A stretch of DNA of 64,000 nt from Tetrahymena thermophila SB210. Taxonomy: Eukaryota; Ciliophora; Oligohymenophorea; Hymenostomatida; Tetrahymenidae. Below are positions 48,976 through 62,330 of the stretch, piece by piece. Under the pieces are notes generated by a model. The model had not been told where the DNA came from and did not search any database. It was given only the letters and a program-made list of their open reading frames with translations. The first letter of the stretch is position 1. Every line of letters starts with the position of its first letter. Both the position numbers and the translations under genes were made by a program. Location: contig NW_002476463.1 of the NCBI RefSeq assembly GCF_000189635.1, positions 1,302,001 to 1,366,000 of the forward strand. The letters are read 5' to 3'.

Positions 48976-51900
48976 ATGATTAGGAATATTTAATGCTCTA
49001 ATCCAATTCAAAATCAAATAGAAATGGACTATTATTAAAAAAATGATTTGGTTTTGCCTATATAGCATGATATTTAAGAGATCACTTATGATCCAAATGA
49101 TTAAATTCTATCATAATATCGCGATTATATCAAAAATAGCGACGTTGATTTTAAATTGGGCTTGCTTTAAAGTGGAATATAGAAATTAGGATGGGTAATA
49201 CAAAATATTTAAGCATAAAAAAGCAAAGCAAATCTGAACTCCATATTTGTTTAGGCAGTTACTTTATTGAATAATTAAGCATTAAAATATATGAATAATG
49301 GAGAAGTTTAAAATTCTATGCTAATACTGGAAAAATGCTTAACATGGACGAATCATGAAGGTTCAGATCCTCTTATGAGAATTATTACCCTCAGTAATAT
49401 AGGAGTATGCTATAGGAAAAAAGGCAAATTATCAAAGAGCTTAGACATGTTTAATGAGGCTCTTAAAATTATGTTTGAACATGATGTAAAATCCTACTTA
49501 AGCAATGTTTACCTGAACTTAGCAATAATACACTCTCAGATAGGAGCTCATATAAAATCTATTGAATTCGCTAGAAAAGCCCTAGCTGAATCTTAATTTG
49601 AATTGATTGGTATCATAAAACCGATTCAAAATAATGAATTGTAAAGTAAATATGAAAACAGTAAGTATGATGATTATCTAATAGAAACTGAGTAGATAAC
49701 TGAACAACAAAGCTAGCGTGAGTCGAAGGTCATTAATCTTATTCTATGCTATAAAACTTTAGCTAATGAAGAAGAGCACTTTTAAAATTTTGAAGAAGCA
49801 TTGCATAATTATGAAAAAGCTGTGGATGTTGCTTAGTAGAATTTAGGTTCTTAAAATTAATTAACACTTTCTTGTATACAAGAGTTTTCACAGTTTTCTT
49901 AGAGATATTCAAAGATATAAGTCTTTTAAACAAAAAAATAATAGTAAACAAAGTAGAAATTCCCTTCTTCTCCATTCAAAGTGAGAAATCTTGCTGCCTA
50001 TTCAAGTCAGAATATAGCAAGACCTAAATTAAATACTAATAAACTTTAGCTGGAAAAGAAATTACATTTGTCTCCTAATAAATCTACTACTATTTAAATA
50101 TAAATAAATAGTTTATCTAAGAACTCAATATTGGATAATTAGATCTCCATGAAAAATAGCTCTAGCTTTTTAAAAAATAATACATAAATAAGTTCAATTA
50201 CTAGTCCTTCTAGCAAATTGTATACCTAATCATCGAAATTTAATGTTCAGTCATCTCCAAATTCAGTTTCGTTTTATAAGAATACTAGTTCTGCATAAAG
50301 ACCTGAATAATCATTTATGAGGAGAAGCTCTAAAAGTATTTGTAAAACACAAGTAAGTGCTCCTTCCGACAAAAGCGAACTTGCTTTAGACTATTTAGGA
50401 ATCTGTAATAAATTTATCATGCATTATTAATTTAATTTCAAATTATTTTACATAAATTTTCTTTAATTTTTAAATGAGTACAAAATTTGAATTAGACTAA
50501 AAAAATATTTTAATAAATAGCTTAAATAATCTCTAAAAAACATGAAAATAAAGATTTTGATTCTTAAATAACTTCTCCTTCTGCAAGAAGCTACAGAAGC
50601 TAAAGAGAATAAGATTCTTTAAATATTAATTAATCAACTAGAACAAGGTTACTCAGTCTTGAGAATCGTCCAAGTTCAACTAAAAATTCAATTGAGACTA
50701 ATCGCAATAAGAATTAGTTATCACATACTGCTAGAAATTCTCCAAGTAACAGAAGTAAAGCTTAGAGCATATTTAAAACAATAAATTCTCCATACTTTAC
50801 AAATTTATAAGAAATTAAATCTTTGAGTAGCAAAAATTTTTTCAGCAAGTTGCAAATCAGCCCAAATTAATATAAATTATAATCAAAGAATAGAAAAAAT
50901 AATTACTTACAAAATCATCAATTAGATTTGAAAGATAATGTTCTTGACACTTTGAAAGTTTAGTTTTAAGATGCCTTTTTAAAGATGAAAAAAATCGAAT
51001 AATAATTAAAATGTCATATTTTGTAAAACAACTAGCCTTAGAATCTGAATATATAATAAAAAAAAACTTTTAACTTAGCATACAATGCTAATAAAGATTA
51101 AAACTTGTTTCTAAAAAACAGAAGATTAAGACCTCAATCTATGCATATTGGAATTAATAGAAGCCTAAATGCAACACCTTCAAGAATTAATTAAAAAACT
51201 GTTATCAACTTTGAAGGTATTTAGGATGCTCCATTAAACATACAAGAAGTATTAAATAACTGCGATACAAATAACTCTCAGTATTTGTATTCTCTCCACT
51301 CTTCTAATTATGATATAAAATTGCTCTTAGAGTTAAATAACACAACTTTAAAAGATTTTAGCTAACAATAAAATCATAACTAGGGTGATTTGAAGTTTTA
51401 CCTTAACTATAACACTATGATAATATAAGCTCTATTTTAAATGAACTTAAACCAATATCAGCATACTATTGATGCTAGCGATAATCAATTTTTAAAAATA
51501 GAACCTACATAATTATAAAATCTCTTAATAAGAATATGCAATAAAATTTCTGAGAATTTATTTATTGATTAACATAAAAACTATTTAGTTTATTAGAATC
51601 AAAATTGTGACTAATGTTAAGTTTTGATAAGTTACAAAGATTAAAACATTATTTTGATTTCGAAAACTCCCTTTAGCAGTATTATATTCCTTTAGCAAAA
51701 GAGCGATTTGAGTAATTATTCTCAATAATAGGACGTTTAAGCAACCGAATAAACAAACTCATAAAAAAATATATATCCTATTTAAAATCAAGTAAATTAA
51801 ATTAATTCGCTTTAATAGTAAATAACTGTTAAATCTTAACAAAAAACTAATGAGAATGATATAGGAGAGGAAATTTATGTTGATGATTTTGACCTTGAAA

Positions 51901-54900
51901 ATAGTTTTGAAGAAATTAGTTCTTTGTCTTAGTAGGTACCAAGTAAATAATAACAACAACATAAAACTGATAAATAAAATTAATCAGATAATAATTTCAG
52001 TTAAAGAAACTTAAAAGGGCAAATTAAAGATAAAATAACTCTTTCATAAGATATCTCACAAAATTTATCTCCAAGATAATTGCAAACTCAAAAAATACCT
52101 GTTTCATAAAAGGAGACTTAAAATGCTCAGAATTAACAAAAATACTTTAAAAACAACACAAATGCACAATCCTCTTCAAAAAAAATTTAGCTTGATACAA
52201 ATACAAAGTAAAATAGTAAGATGAATAACGAACAAAAATAAAATTAAGAAAAAAATGAGAATAAATTGCAGTAGAAAAAGATAGAAATGGACATTAAAAG
52301 TATTTATGAAAAAGTAAATCATGTCAAAAGAATAGAAATTTTACCTTCTTCTGATAATTCAAATAATGCGAACACAATTAGCAACTTATCTCCTAAAAAT
52401 ACTTAAAATAAGTTTAGTTCAATACTATCAGAATAATTAAACGCATTCAATGAAGATTTAAATAAAAATACATTCGATGAAGGACAGAGTTTAAAGAAAA
52501 GCTAAAGATTTTATAGAAGTAGAAGTTCATATACTAAAAAGGGAACTCTGGAGAGTCAATTTTTTAAAACAAGCGCAAATTAAGAATTGAGCCCAATTAA
52601 TAAACAATAAAAAGGTTTCAAAGGAGAAATGTAAAATGAAAATTAACAATTCAAGTAGAATTTTAAAAATCCTCCTTAATTTTTAACTCGATAAGAAAAA
52701 ATTGCAGGCTTGAAAATTTGGAAAGCGTATGAGAAGATGAAGTACAAAAAAGTTATAAACTGGGCAAATCAAAAGTAAAAAATGGGTAGATTTTTAATAG
52801 AATTTTTCAAAAAAAAGTTTTTCTAATAGCTAGTTTAAAATTTAAATAAGCACAAAGAAGCTGCAGTAGTAATTTAAAAGTTCTACAGATAAAAGATCAA
52901 TTATGATTAACAATAAATGGGTAACTCGCAGTAAGATAATAATTATGAAATATATTAAAAATTTACTATTTTGAATTTTGATTGTAATAGTACAACAAAT
53001 AAAAATTTGAAAATTGATTAAGATAGAGTTGTTAAAATTCAATAATAATTTAAAGCATATCTCTTAAGAAAATCTCTTAGCTACAAAAACCAGATAAATG
53101 TAAAAAACAATTAGAAAAACACTTAACGAAATAAGGATGAGAAAGATAACCAATAGAATAACTTTTTAAAAAATTTAGCAACGATTATTAAAATTTAAAG
53201 AATTTTTAAAAAAAATTAAGCTAAAAAACAGAAAGATTTAAGTCTAAAAAATTCAAACAACTAACAAATAAAGTCTTTAAATAATAACAATAATAATTTA
53301 GGCTAAAATGAGGGAAAGTTGACAGATTTTTTTAAAAACTTAACTGTAATTATTAAAATTTAAAGAGTTTTTCGCAAAAGACAAGCAAAAAAACAACAAG
53401 AGCTAAAAAAAAATAAAGATCAAATAATACCTTTAAGCTAAGGAGCCAATAAATAAGCTCAAAAAGGTGACTAAAAAATAGATTTTTTTAAAGAATTAAG
53501 TTTAATCATTAAAATATAAAGACTTTTCAGAAAAAGGTAAGCTAGAAAACATAAAATTGAAATGAATGATAAAAATAAAACTTAGGAGCAATAGTAAACA
53601 AATGGTATAACTAATAAAAAATCTCAAAAAGGTGACTAAAAAATAGATTTTTTTAAAGATTTATGTTTAATCATAAAAATATAAAGACATTTCAGAAAAA
53701 GATAGGCAAGAAAACTTAAAATTGAAATGAATGATAAAAATAAAACTTAGGAGCATTAGTAAACAAATGGTATAACTAATAAAAAAGATCAAAAAGGTGA
53801 CTAAAAAATAAATTTTTTTAAAGAATTAAGTTTAATCATAAAAATATAAAGACTTTTCAGAAAAAGATAGGCAAGAAAACATAAAATAGAAATAAATGAT
53901 AAAAATAAAACTTAGGAGCAATAGTAAACAAATGGTATAACTAATAAAAAATCTCAAAAAGGTGACTAAAAAATAGATTTTTTTAAAGATTTATGTTTAA
54001 TCATAAAAATATAAAGAAATTTCAGAAAAAGATAGGCAAGAAAACTTAAAATTGAAATGAATGATAAAAATAAAACTTAACAGCAAAAGTAAAAAAATGG
54101 TATAAATAATAAAAAATCTCAAAAAGGTGACTAAAAAATAGATTTTTTTAAAGATTTATGTTTAATCATAAAAATATAAAGGCTTTTCAGAAAAAGATAA
54201 GCTAGAAAACATAAAATTGAAATGAATGATAAAAATAAAACTTAACAGCAAAAGTAAACAAATGGTATAACTAATAAAAAATCTCAAAAAGGTGACTAAA
54301 AAATAGATTTTTTTAAAGATTTATGTTTAATCATAAAAATATAAAGGCTTTTCAGAAAAAGATAGGCAAGTAAACAGATAAAATTAAACTAAACAAATGA
54401 AGCTATTAATCAAACATTACCTAATTAAAGTAGAAATAATAAAAATAATAAATCTAATTATTTAAGTCAGAAAGAAGATTCTTTGATAAAATTTTTTAAA
54501 AATTTAAATGTAATCATTAAACTTCAAAGACTTTTTAGGTAGCGATAAGTTAGAAAACAAAAAGAATTAAATCAAGAAAAATAGAATAATATTTCCACAA
54601 TGCCAATAAATAATGAACAAGTTCAAATAAAAAGTTAAAAAAGAAATTTTTTTAAAGATTTGAGTGTAATCATTAAGATATAGAGACTGTTCCGCTAAAG
54701 GTTATCAAGAAAATAGAAAGAGCTAAACAAAATCATCCAAAGCAAAAATACCAATAATTAAATAGATTCTACTCTTTAAACTCAGAGATAGGTTTATAAA
54801 TAAAATTTTTTTAAAGATTTAAGCATAATAATCAAGATATAAAGACTTTTCCGTAAAAAATAATTAACAAAACAGAAAGTATTAAATCTAAATATGGAAA

Positions 54901-57491
54901 ATAAAGAACCAAAAACTCCTATATAAAATAAATAGGTTCAAATGGATGGCTAAAAAACAAATTTTTTTAGCGATTTAGCAATAATTATTAAGATACAAAG
55001 ACTTTTCAGAAAAAAATAAGCTAAAAAACAGGAAGAGAAAAACCAAAAAAATTAAAACAAAGAATAACAATTCGCAAATCTAAATAAAAATATGAACAAT
55101 ATCTTAAATACTAATTTAAGTCAGGAGTAAGCTTAAAAAAGAAATTTCTTTAATGATTTATCTATAATAATTAAGATTCAAAGACTGTTCCGTTAAAGAT
55201 AATCAAGAAAAAAATAAGAATTGATAAGGTAAAATCAAAATGACTAGTAATTAGAGAATAAAACGAACAATTAGGTTAAAAAAGATGGCTATAAAACTAA
55301 TTTTTTTAGCGATTTAGCTTTTATTATCAAAATATAAAGGCTTTTCAGAAAAAGATAAGCTAAGATATTGCAAAATAAAAACCAAAATAACTAAAATAAC
55401 GAATAATAAAATTAACCTATATTAAATAAAAATAGCAAGAATATAACTGACTCAATTAATAAAACAGGCTAAAAAATAAATTTTTTTAAAGATTTAAGTA
55501 TAATAATAAAGATTCAAAGACTTTTCCGTTAAAGATAATCAAGAAAAAAATAAGAATTGATTATGTAAACTCAAAATGACTAGTAATTAGAAAATAAAAA
55601 TAATAATTAAGTTAAAAAAGATGGCTATAAAACTAATTTTTTTAGCGATTTAGCTATTATTATCAAGATATAAAGACTTTTCAGAAAAAGATAAGCTAAG
55701 ATACTGCAAAATATAACCAAAAATAACTAAAATAACTAATAATAATAACCGATATAATAAAAATTAACAATCCTATAAAATTAAAATAATGATAATAAAA
55801 TACCATAAAAAAGTAAAGATTAAATAAATTAAAAAAATTCCTTTGATTTAGGGCATAAAGAAGATCAGTTGACTAACTTCTTAAAAAACTTAAGTGTAAT
55901 TCTTAAAATTTAAAGACTTTTCCGTAAAAAACAGGCAATAAAAAAGAAAGAACTTAACCAAAATATTCAAAAAGAAATTAAATTAAACTAATAAACAGAA
56001 AAAGTACTTGAAAATTAACAAAATACTTATTTATGTTAAAGAGAGTAATCAAATTAAATTATAAAGAATAATTAAACTAATTTGAGATCAAGTGACAACT
56101 AAAAGTAGTACACATTGCTAGTTAGAGCACCTGAAAATGAACCCACAGAATTAGAAAAATAATAACAAAATCAAATTTCTTTATAAAACATTCAAGAATT
56201 TTATTACGATTTCTAAGTAGAGGAAAGCAATAATAACAGCTCAAAAAAATAAAAGTAGAGAAGCTTAAACAAAAATTTAACTGTGCCAACATAAATGAAA
56301 ATGCTGAATGAAGTATATTAAAACTAGACTTAACAAAATGATTATGATCTTTCAGATGATAAATTAACATACTCTTAACATTTAATATTAAATATACAGA
56401 AGAATATAAGTTCATTTTCCAAATAAGAAGAAAATAATGACTAAATAGATGAAATAGTTTCTAAATTGGTTTAATCAATTGATGTTTAGCAAGATAAAGG
56501 ATTATAGCATACCGAAACTTAAAATAATTAATAAAAAGAAATAAGCTAAAACCTTTAATTAGAAAAAGAAAAATTTGTTAATTAAAACAATAACTAAAAT
56601 TATTCGATTCAGAAAAATTTTAATTAAAATAAAAAAGTTCTGGACAATTCTGAGTAAAGGAATAATCAGCCTTCTAAATTTTAAGGTTAGTTACACACTG
56701 ATTAATTTGATCCTGAAAAGAATAACTCAAGCAAATCTTTTTAGAATGAAACCTTTTAGTAAAGTCAAATAAATTAAAAAGATTTGGCTCTTACAGCTTA
56801 ATTCTCGAACAACAGTTATTACATAAACTAAAATTTAAAGTAATAATTATTATTTAACTTCTCTCAATAGAAATAATAATCAGATTAATCTCAACAATCT
56901 AATAGTATAGCACCTTTAAGTCCAAATTTTCCAAATAAATCCTCAAGTGAGAAAATAATTTAGTAATCTTAGCAAAAAAATATTTTATTTCCAAAAAATG
57001 AAGAAAATTTATTCAAATTTTTGAGTGATAGAATTCCTCAAGAATAAGGATAGCAATTACTTTTAAAGGATATTGAAGCCTAAAAAAAGTTAATCTAAAG
57101 AAAGGTTAACATCAGTAGCACTCTTCCTCCTGTAATTGGAGAGAGATGCCTTAAACTATCTAATGAAAGAATGCCCTCTATTAAAGAGTTAGAGATAGCT
57201 TAATTTAAAGACAAAAATAGTTAGGATAATTAATAAAATTCATCATAGCTTTAAATTTAAAGTTCTTCATCAAATACTGATAATAAAATTCTTGTTTAGT
57301 CATTAAAACCAAAAAATGAATAAATGCAAGTAAATCAAGAAGATCAAGGCAAAGAATCTAAATTAAACAAAATTGAAACTGCTTATAATAATTTAAATTA
57401 AGGAACTAAAGTTATAAAGGATAGTAAATCTGCTAATTAAGAATAATAAAATTTAAAAGATTCAATCATTTAGAAGGATCCTAGACAATGA
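48976..57491 (+). CDS. Giant TPR and multi-IQ protein (about 2800 residues)
   Basis: Two exons, 48976-50404 and 50521-57491 (116-nt intron, phase 1), 2799 residues, TGA 57489-57491. The start is uncertain: ATG 48976 is the earliest seen in frame, ATG 49024 is the next. TPRs lie at about 80-300 (LSNIGVCYRKKGKLSKSLD, YLNLAIIHSQIGAHIKSIE, YKTLANEEEHFQNFEEAL). A Ser/Asn-rich linker and the paralogue-shared block (GDLKFYLNYNTMIIQALF) follow. Residues about 1310-2290 carry 17 clear IQ motifs plus one weak one, each of the type FFKDLSIIIKIQRLFRKRQA, spaced 35-60 residues. IQ motifs bind calmodulin or EF-hand light chains such as centrin. The C-terminus is Gln/Asn-rich. No motor, kinase or GAP domain was seen. 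A calcium-sensitive cytoskeletal scaffold (cortex, basal body or contractile element) is a reasonable inference, not shown. An alternative intron (50353-50495) also keeps the frame. Confidence 0.85.
53460..54372 (+). repeat. 165-bp coding tandem array (55-residue IQ units)
   Basis: CAAAAAGGTGACTAAAAAAT recurs at 53460, 53625, 53790, 53955, 54120 and 54285, exactly 165 bp apart. Each full unit encodes 55 residues: an IQ motif (IIKIQRLFRKRQARKHKIE or a close variant), a linker MNDKNKTQ, a Gln run, NGITNKK and QKGDQK. Units differ at few positions (IQR followed by L, H or N; KEL versus KDL). The exact period and near identity point to recent expansion or homogenisation. Confidence 0.93.
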
Positions 57492-58447
57492 AAAGAATAA
57501 AATGGAAGACATAAGAAACTCTAAAGGTAATAAATTAATTATATATTTATTTTATTAGCTAAAAAATTAATACGAAATGAATAATCAATAAATAATTAAA
57601 TAAAAGGGTTGAATTATTATCTAGATGTTAGACTTATTAAAACTCAAATATAATTATTTTCTGAATTAGGATTATTGAAAATTTATAATTGATAATATAA
57701 AAACTGAAAGTGTGCTATAAAAAAAATTATTTGAAATGATTTTTTGTTAAATATTTATTTTAATAAATCAATATTTATTGTATAAGAGATAAGAATTATA
57801 TAAATTAAAATTTAAAAAGAAATTATTTTGGTTAATTTTTATTATTACTTTTTTAACCTAAAAATTTCTGGTTGGTAATGTGCTAAGAAAACTTTTTAAA
57901 GTATTTATTATAAAAATTTAGTTACTTCCTGGAATAAATTGTTTGAAGTAAAATCTTAATTTAATTTAATTGATTAACCTCAAAATAAACATTTAAAATG
58001 TGAAAATAAGAATTATTTTAGTTAGTTTTTAAGATTTAAATTGATTATTTTTTGAAAAAATATTAAAATATATGTAAAAATATTACTTGATATAAATTAC
58101 AATTCTATTTATTTAATTTTAGAACTGTAAAAGATTTCTCTTTGAGGGATTTTGTTAATGTAATTAAAAGGTTTAAAGTTTGATAAAAGAAAAACTAAAA
58201 ATACTTGTTTATTAGATTATCTACTTTAAAAATATAAAAATAATTGAATAGTATTTTTATTTTATTTATAAATTCCTTTTTCGGTGGTATTATATTGATT
58301 TTTTTATACATATCAGATGCAATAGTTAAATTTTATTATCAGAATTTAATAAAATAAATTGTAAGAAGGCTGTAATAATCTAGAATCTTACAAAATAAGA
58401 TTTATATCTAATAGATATGACAATCAATAATAACACTTATTTATCGC
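57492..58447. other. Intergenic, AT-rich
   Basis: Between the giant IQ gene and the amidase gene, same strand. No gene supported. A short ATG-initiated stretch at 57502-57526 with a GTAATA donor was seen and rejected. Confidence 0.5.
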
Positions 58448-60928
58448 ATGGATTAGCAAGTAAGTTTTGACGGATCTTTAAATGCGGCTTTTGATTTCCA
58501 AAGATCAATTAAATTAATTAATAGCAATCTTAGACTTATTTTTGACAACTTTACCAAGCTTAAAAGTATGGATTATATTACAAAATTCACAGAATCTTCT
58601 CTATATTAGTAGCTTTATAGCAACAAGATCTATGTTGGCTTAGCTGCTCTAGCCCTCTTCATTGGCAAAAGGACTTTAACACCCTATTTAGCATTAAGGA
58701 AAGATTATCTTAGTAAATCATAACTAAATGCCATCAAGCAATAATTCTATTAAAAGAGAGATAAATAAATTGATTTAGCCAAGAAATTGATTAAAAATGT
58801 ATCTCAAGAAAAGTAAGAGCAAATAATATCTGTTTCTGCAGTTCAGCTTGCTAAAGATATAAAGGATGGCAAATTTACATGCGAAGAAGTTTTTATAACT
58901 TATGCCTATAGAGCATCAACCATCGGAGTTGAACATAATCTTATTTGTGATATTGATGTAGAAACTAACTTGAGTTTGGCCTAACAAAAAGATGAGATCT
59001 TTAGATCTACTTAGGATAAATCATCTCTACCTGTGTTCTTTGGTGTACCAATCACTGTAAAGGAGCATTTAAAAACAAAAGGCCTACTTTCCTCTTGTGG
59101 ATATGTTTAATTTGCATAAAGACCTGTTGAGAATGTAGATTGCGCCTTTGTCCAACTGCTAAGAGAATAAGGTGCTATCCCATTCGCCAATACAAATGTT
59201 CCTCAAGGTCTTTTTGCTATTGAGTCTAATAACAATCTCTATGGACACTCTTTGAACCCCTTTAATAAAAATCTGACTGTAGGGGGCTCATCAGGAGGAG
59301 AAGGTGGAGCTTAAGCTACTCGCATTTCAGCCTTTGGTAATTTAATTAATTTTACTATAGATTTATAAAAAATGTAAATCTTTATGTTAAATTTTACAAG
59401 GAATATTTTCTATGAAAATAAGATTAAAAAATAAGCTTAATAATAAATGAAAATATTTAATCATTGTTTCAGATAGTAAATTAATGTCCTATTATTAGTT
59501 TTTGGTAGATAAATAAATAAAAATGATAAAGCTTGATGATAGATCTGAAAATATTAATCTGCTTTATTATATATAAAAATAAATAGGTATTGGTAGCGAT
59601 TCTCTTGGGTCTGCAAGAATACCTGCTGCTTTCTGTGGTGTACATTCTTTTAAAGGAACAGGCAAAAGAATAAGTTTAAAAGGAAGATTGGGTTTGACAG
59701 GAACAGAATTAGGGGGCTTTAAAGATATACAAACTAGTATTGGACCAATGTCTTAATTTGTAGAAGATATAATCGAAATCGAAAAAATAGGTGGGGGAAT
59801 TTTAGAAATTATGTTTAAAATAGTTCATCTTCTAATTTTTTCAAAATTTATTGAAAATATTATCTATCTTTTTTTTTCAACTTTCTCTTTTTTAAAAAAA
59901 ACATAATTTAATAAAAACTCTTTTATTACCTATTATAATAATCGAACTTTCTCTTATTTGAAAAAAAAAAACAGTTTAAGAATACTCTTTTATTAAGTAT
60001 TTTATTTTCTATTTTTATGGCTGATAGTTTGTTCAATTTGTTGATGTTTTTTTTTAATTGATTTAAAGTTTTGGGCAATTTTAATAAAATTGATGATGAT
60101 TCTCCTCCATTGTTTTGGAATGAAAAGCTCTTTGAAGAAACTAGTTTGCAAAATGTGAAAATTGGAGTAATTAGAAGATTGAATAGCGTCCCAAATGTTG
60201 CAGCTATAGATAACGCGCTAAATGAGACTATTGAAAAACTAAAATCTTTAGGCTGTTAAATTCATGAAATGGAAGGTCTTCCTATCGATGAAATGTCTAT
60301 TTAGATACAAAAGCTTCTTGCTACCCCTGGTGTATAGCTGATTATATTTAAGATGCTTAGAGGTGATGAGCCATTAGATATTCATAAACTATTCCTCAAT
60401 ATAAAATTTACACCACAAATGATTAACGACTTGAAGATTAAATTGTTAGAATTGAAAGGGCTTTATAGGGAGGCTCAGTTTATTAAATTAGCAAAGACAA
60501 ACGACTTTATTACTCATGCTACCGAATAGATAAAATTAGAGGCATACAAAAAACAAATGCAACAATATATAAGAGACAATAAAATTGATATAATTATCAG
60601 TCCTGTAACTCCATTTACAGCAATACCCCACAATTCAGGAGGAGATTTACTGCAATTCTTAGGATTAGCTGGAATTCCAAACATTCTAGATTAACCATCA
60701 GGTGTCATCCCAATCAGAAATGTTACTGCAGAAGAAGCTGATCCTGTTAAATACAAAGATTAATATTAAGATAAATATACTCAAATTATTCGCTAGAGTA
60801 TTTAGCAAAGCACTGGCATTCCTGTTGGTTTACAAGTATCAGCAAATACATGGAAAGATGAAGTATGTTTGAAAATTATGAAGGAGATTAGTTAATTATT
60901 CAAATATAATTGTAATCTAAGCGGGTGA
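58448..60928 (+). CDS. Fatty-acid amide hydrolase-like amidase
   Basis: Three exons, 58448-59336, 59587-59790 and 60069-60928 (introns 250 and 278 nt, both phase 1), 650 residues, TGA 60926-60928. A hydrophobic segment (IYVGLAALALFIG, near residue 60) fits the N-terminal membrane anchor of animal FAAH. The amidase-signature triad is complete: Lys205 in TVKEHLKTKG, Ser281/282 in VGGSSGGEGGA and Ser305 in SLGSARIPAAFCG. Exon 3 holds the rest of the fold (ISPVTPFTAIPHNSG; GIPVGLQVSANTW). The enzyme hydrolyses fatty-acid amides such as N-acylethanolamines at internal membranes. Splicing gives GIGSDS and EKIVLGNFNK, colinear with FAAH (KVLLG ... PPLPFNEE). The motif order matches FAAH over bacterial amidases or GatA. 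Substrate is inferred from family only. Confidence 0.92.
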
Positions 60929-61692
60929 CATGACGGATTAAGGATTACATATATTAAAAAATTAAAATTGATGTATTTTTTATAATAATGTTTGTTTATG
61001 TATGTGATGGTGTACTTTATGATCAATTTATAATTTGAATTTTTTCTTTCTTCATTTTAGTGTAAAAATAGGTTTGCGGGAGTCAAAATATTAAGGTTTA
61101 GTAAAAAAATTAAAGATATTAGAGTTGTCTTTAATAAATCACCGCTTTTTTAACAATTAATTTAAGAAACTTAAAGATTTTTTGTTTGTTTTATTTTCTC
61201 CCCATCTATTATAATAATAATAAGCGTAATATGCAAATTAGTCACTTGTAATTCTGACTCAAATAACAAGCAAGAATTTTATAAAAATTGGAGAATAATT
61301 TCCATTTTTTCTTTTAGTCACTTTAACTATCAAATATAAATACAATTTTGAAACAAATTATTTTATTTTACTTTATAGAATGCATAAGCAGCTCATATTG
61401 GAATATATTTTGTTCCCGCTTAATGCTTTTGCTTGCTCAGAAATTTTGAGTTATTATGAATTTAAATTAAAATAAAGAAATAGTTATTAAAATTAGTAAA
61501 GTTTTTTTTTGTACATATTTTAGAAAAATTAAACTTATATCTCTAAATAAGAGATTATTAGAGATTAAAGTTATAAATTATAAAAAAAAAATTAATTAAT
61601 TAGGCCTCTTGAATTTAAATACGGGAAATTAATCTCTAATCTTATAATTAATTAATTAAATAAATAATAGATTAAAACAAAAACATAAAAAA
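60929..61692. other. Intergenic with a 12-bp inverted repeat
   Basis: A/T-rich. ATTAGAGATTAA at 61557-61568 is the exact reverse complement of TTAATCTCTAAT at 61629-61640, 60 bp apart, 53 bp before the next ATG. Possible leader or operator structure of the Gln-rich gene; otherwise nothing. Confidence 0.5.
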
Positions 61693-62263
61693 ATGTATTC
61701 ATAACCACAAGTATAAGATCTTTATTATGATTAAAAAATCAGAACAATTGATTCTAATGGTTGTTGTGTGACAGAAGCAACCTAAGACCCCTCTGTAGAA
61801 TCCTTTTACTATAAAGAGGATCATACAAATTCAACTAGCTATGGTTGTGAGGCATATTCCTAACCGCTGCAATGCAATCAACTTCAATAAGAATTCTTCC
61901 CGCAACAAAAACCTGATGTTCCTGAAGTCTTAGAAGTTCTTACTACATACTATCCATACCTTTAATAATATGATTCATCTTAATAAAACTCAACTGATTA
62001 TACATACCAAGACATTTAACATGAAAATTTTTAAATTTAAGTATAACCATAATAGTATATTGATACCTTCGAAGAAAATAATCTTGATTAATATTAACCC
62101 TATATAACAGAATCAGGTAATACTAATCCTTTTTAATCTATTAATAAATGTCAATAGAATACACAATATAATTAATAAGCACAATTTTAATAATAGAATT
62201 TTAATCAATAGCATCATCACCAAGAATAAAACTAACATTAACAATATGAATAATAATAATATG

Positions 62264-62330
<67 letters not shown>

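Noticed and set aside
57502-57526. Short ATG exon (MEDIRNSK) with GTAATA donor after the giant IQ gene
   Set aside because: No acceptor and downstream coding exon in a compatible phase were found before the amidase start, which has its own good ATG.
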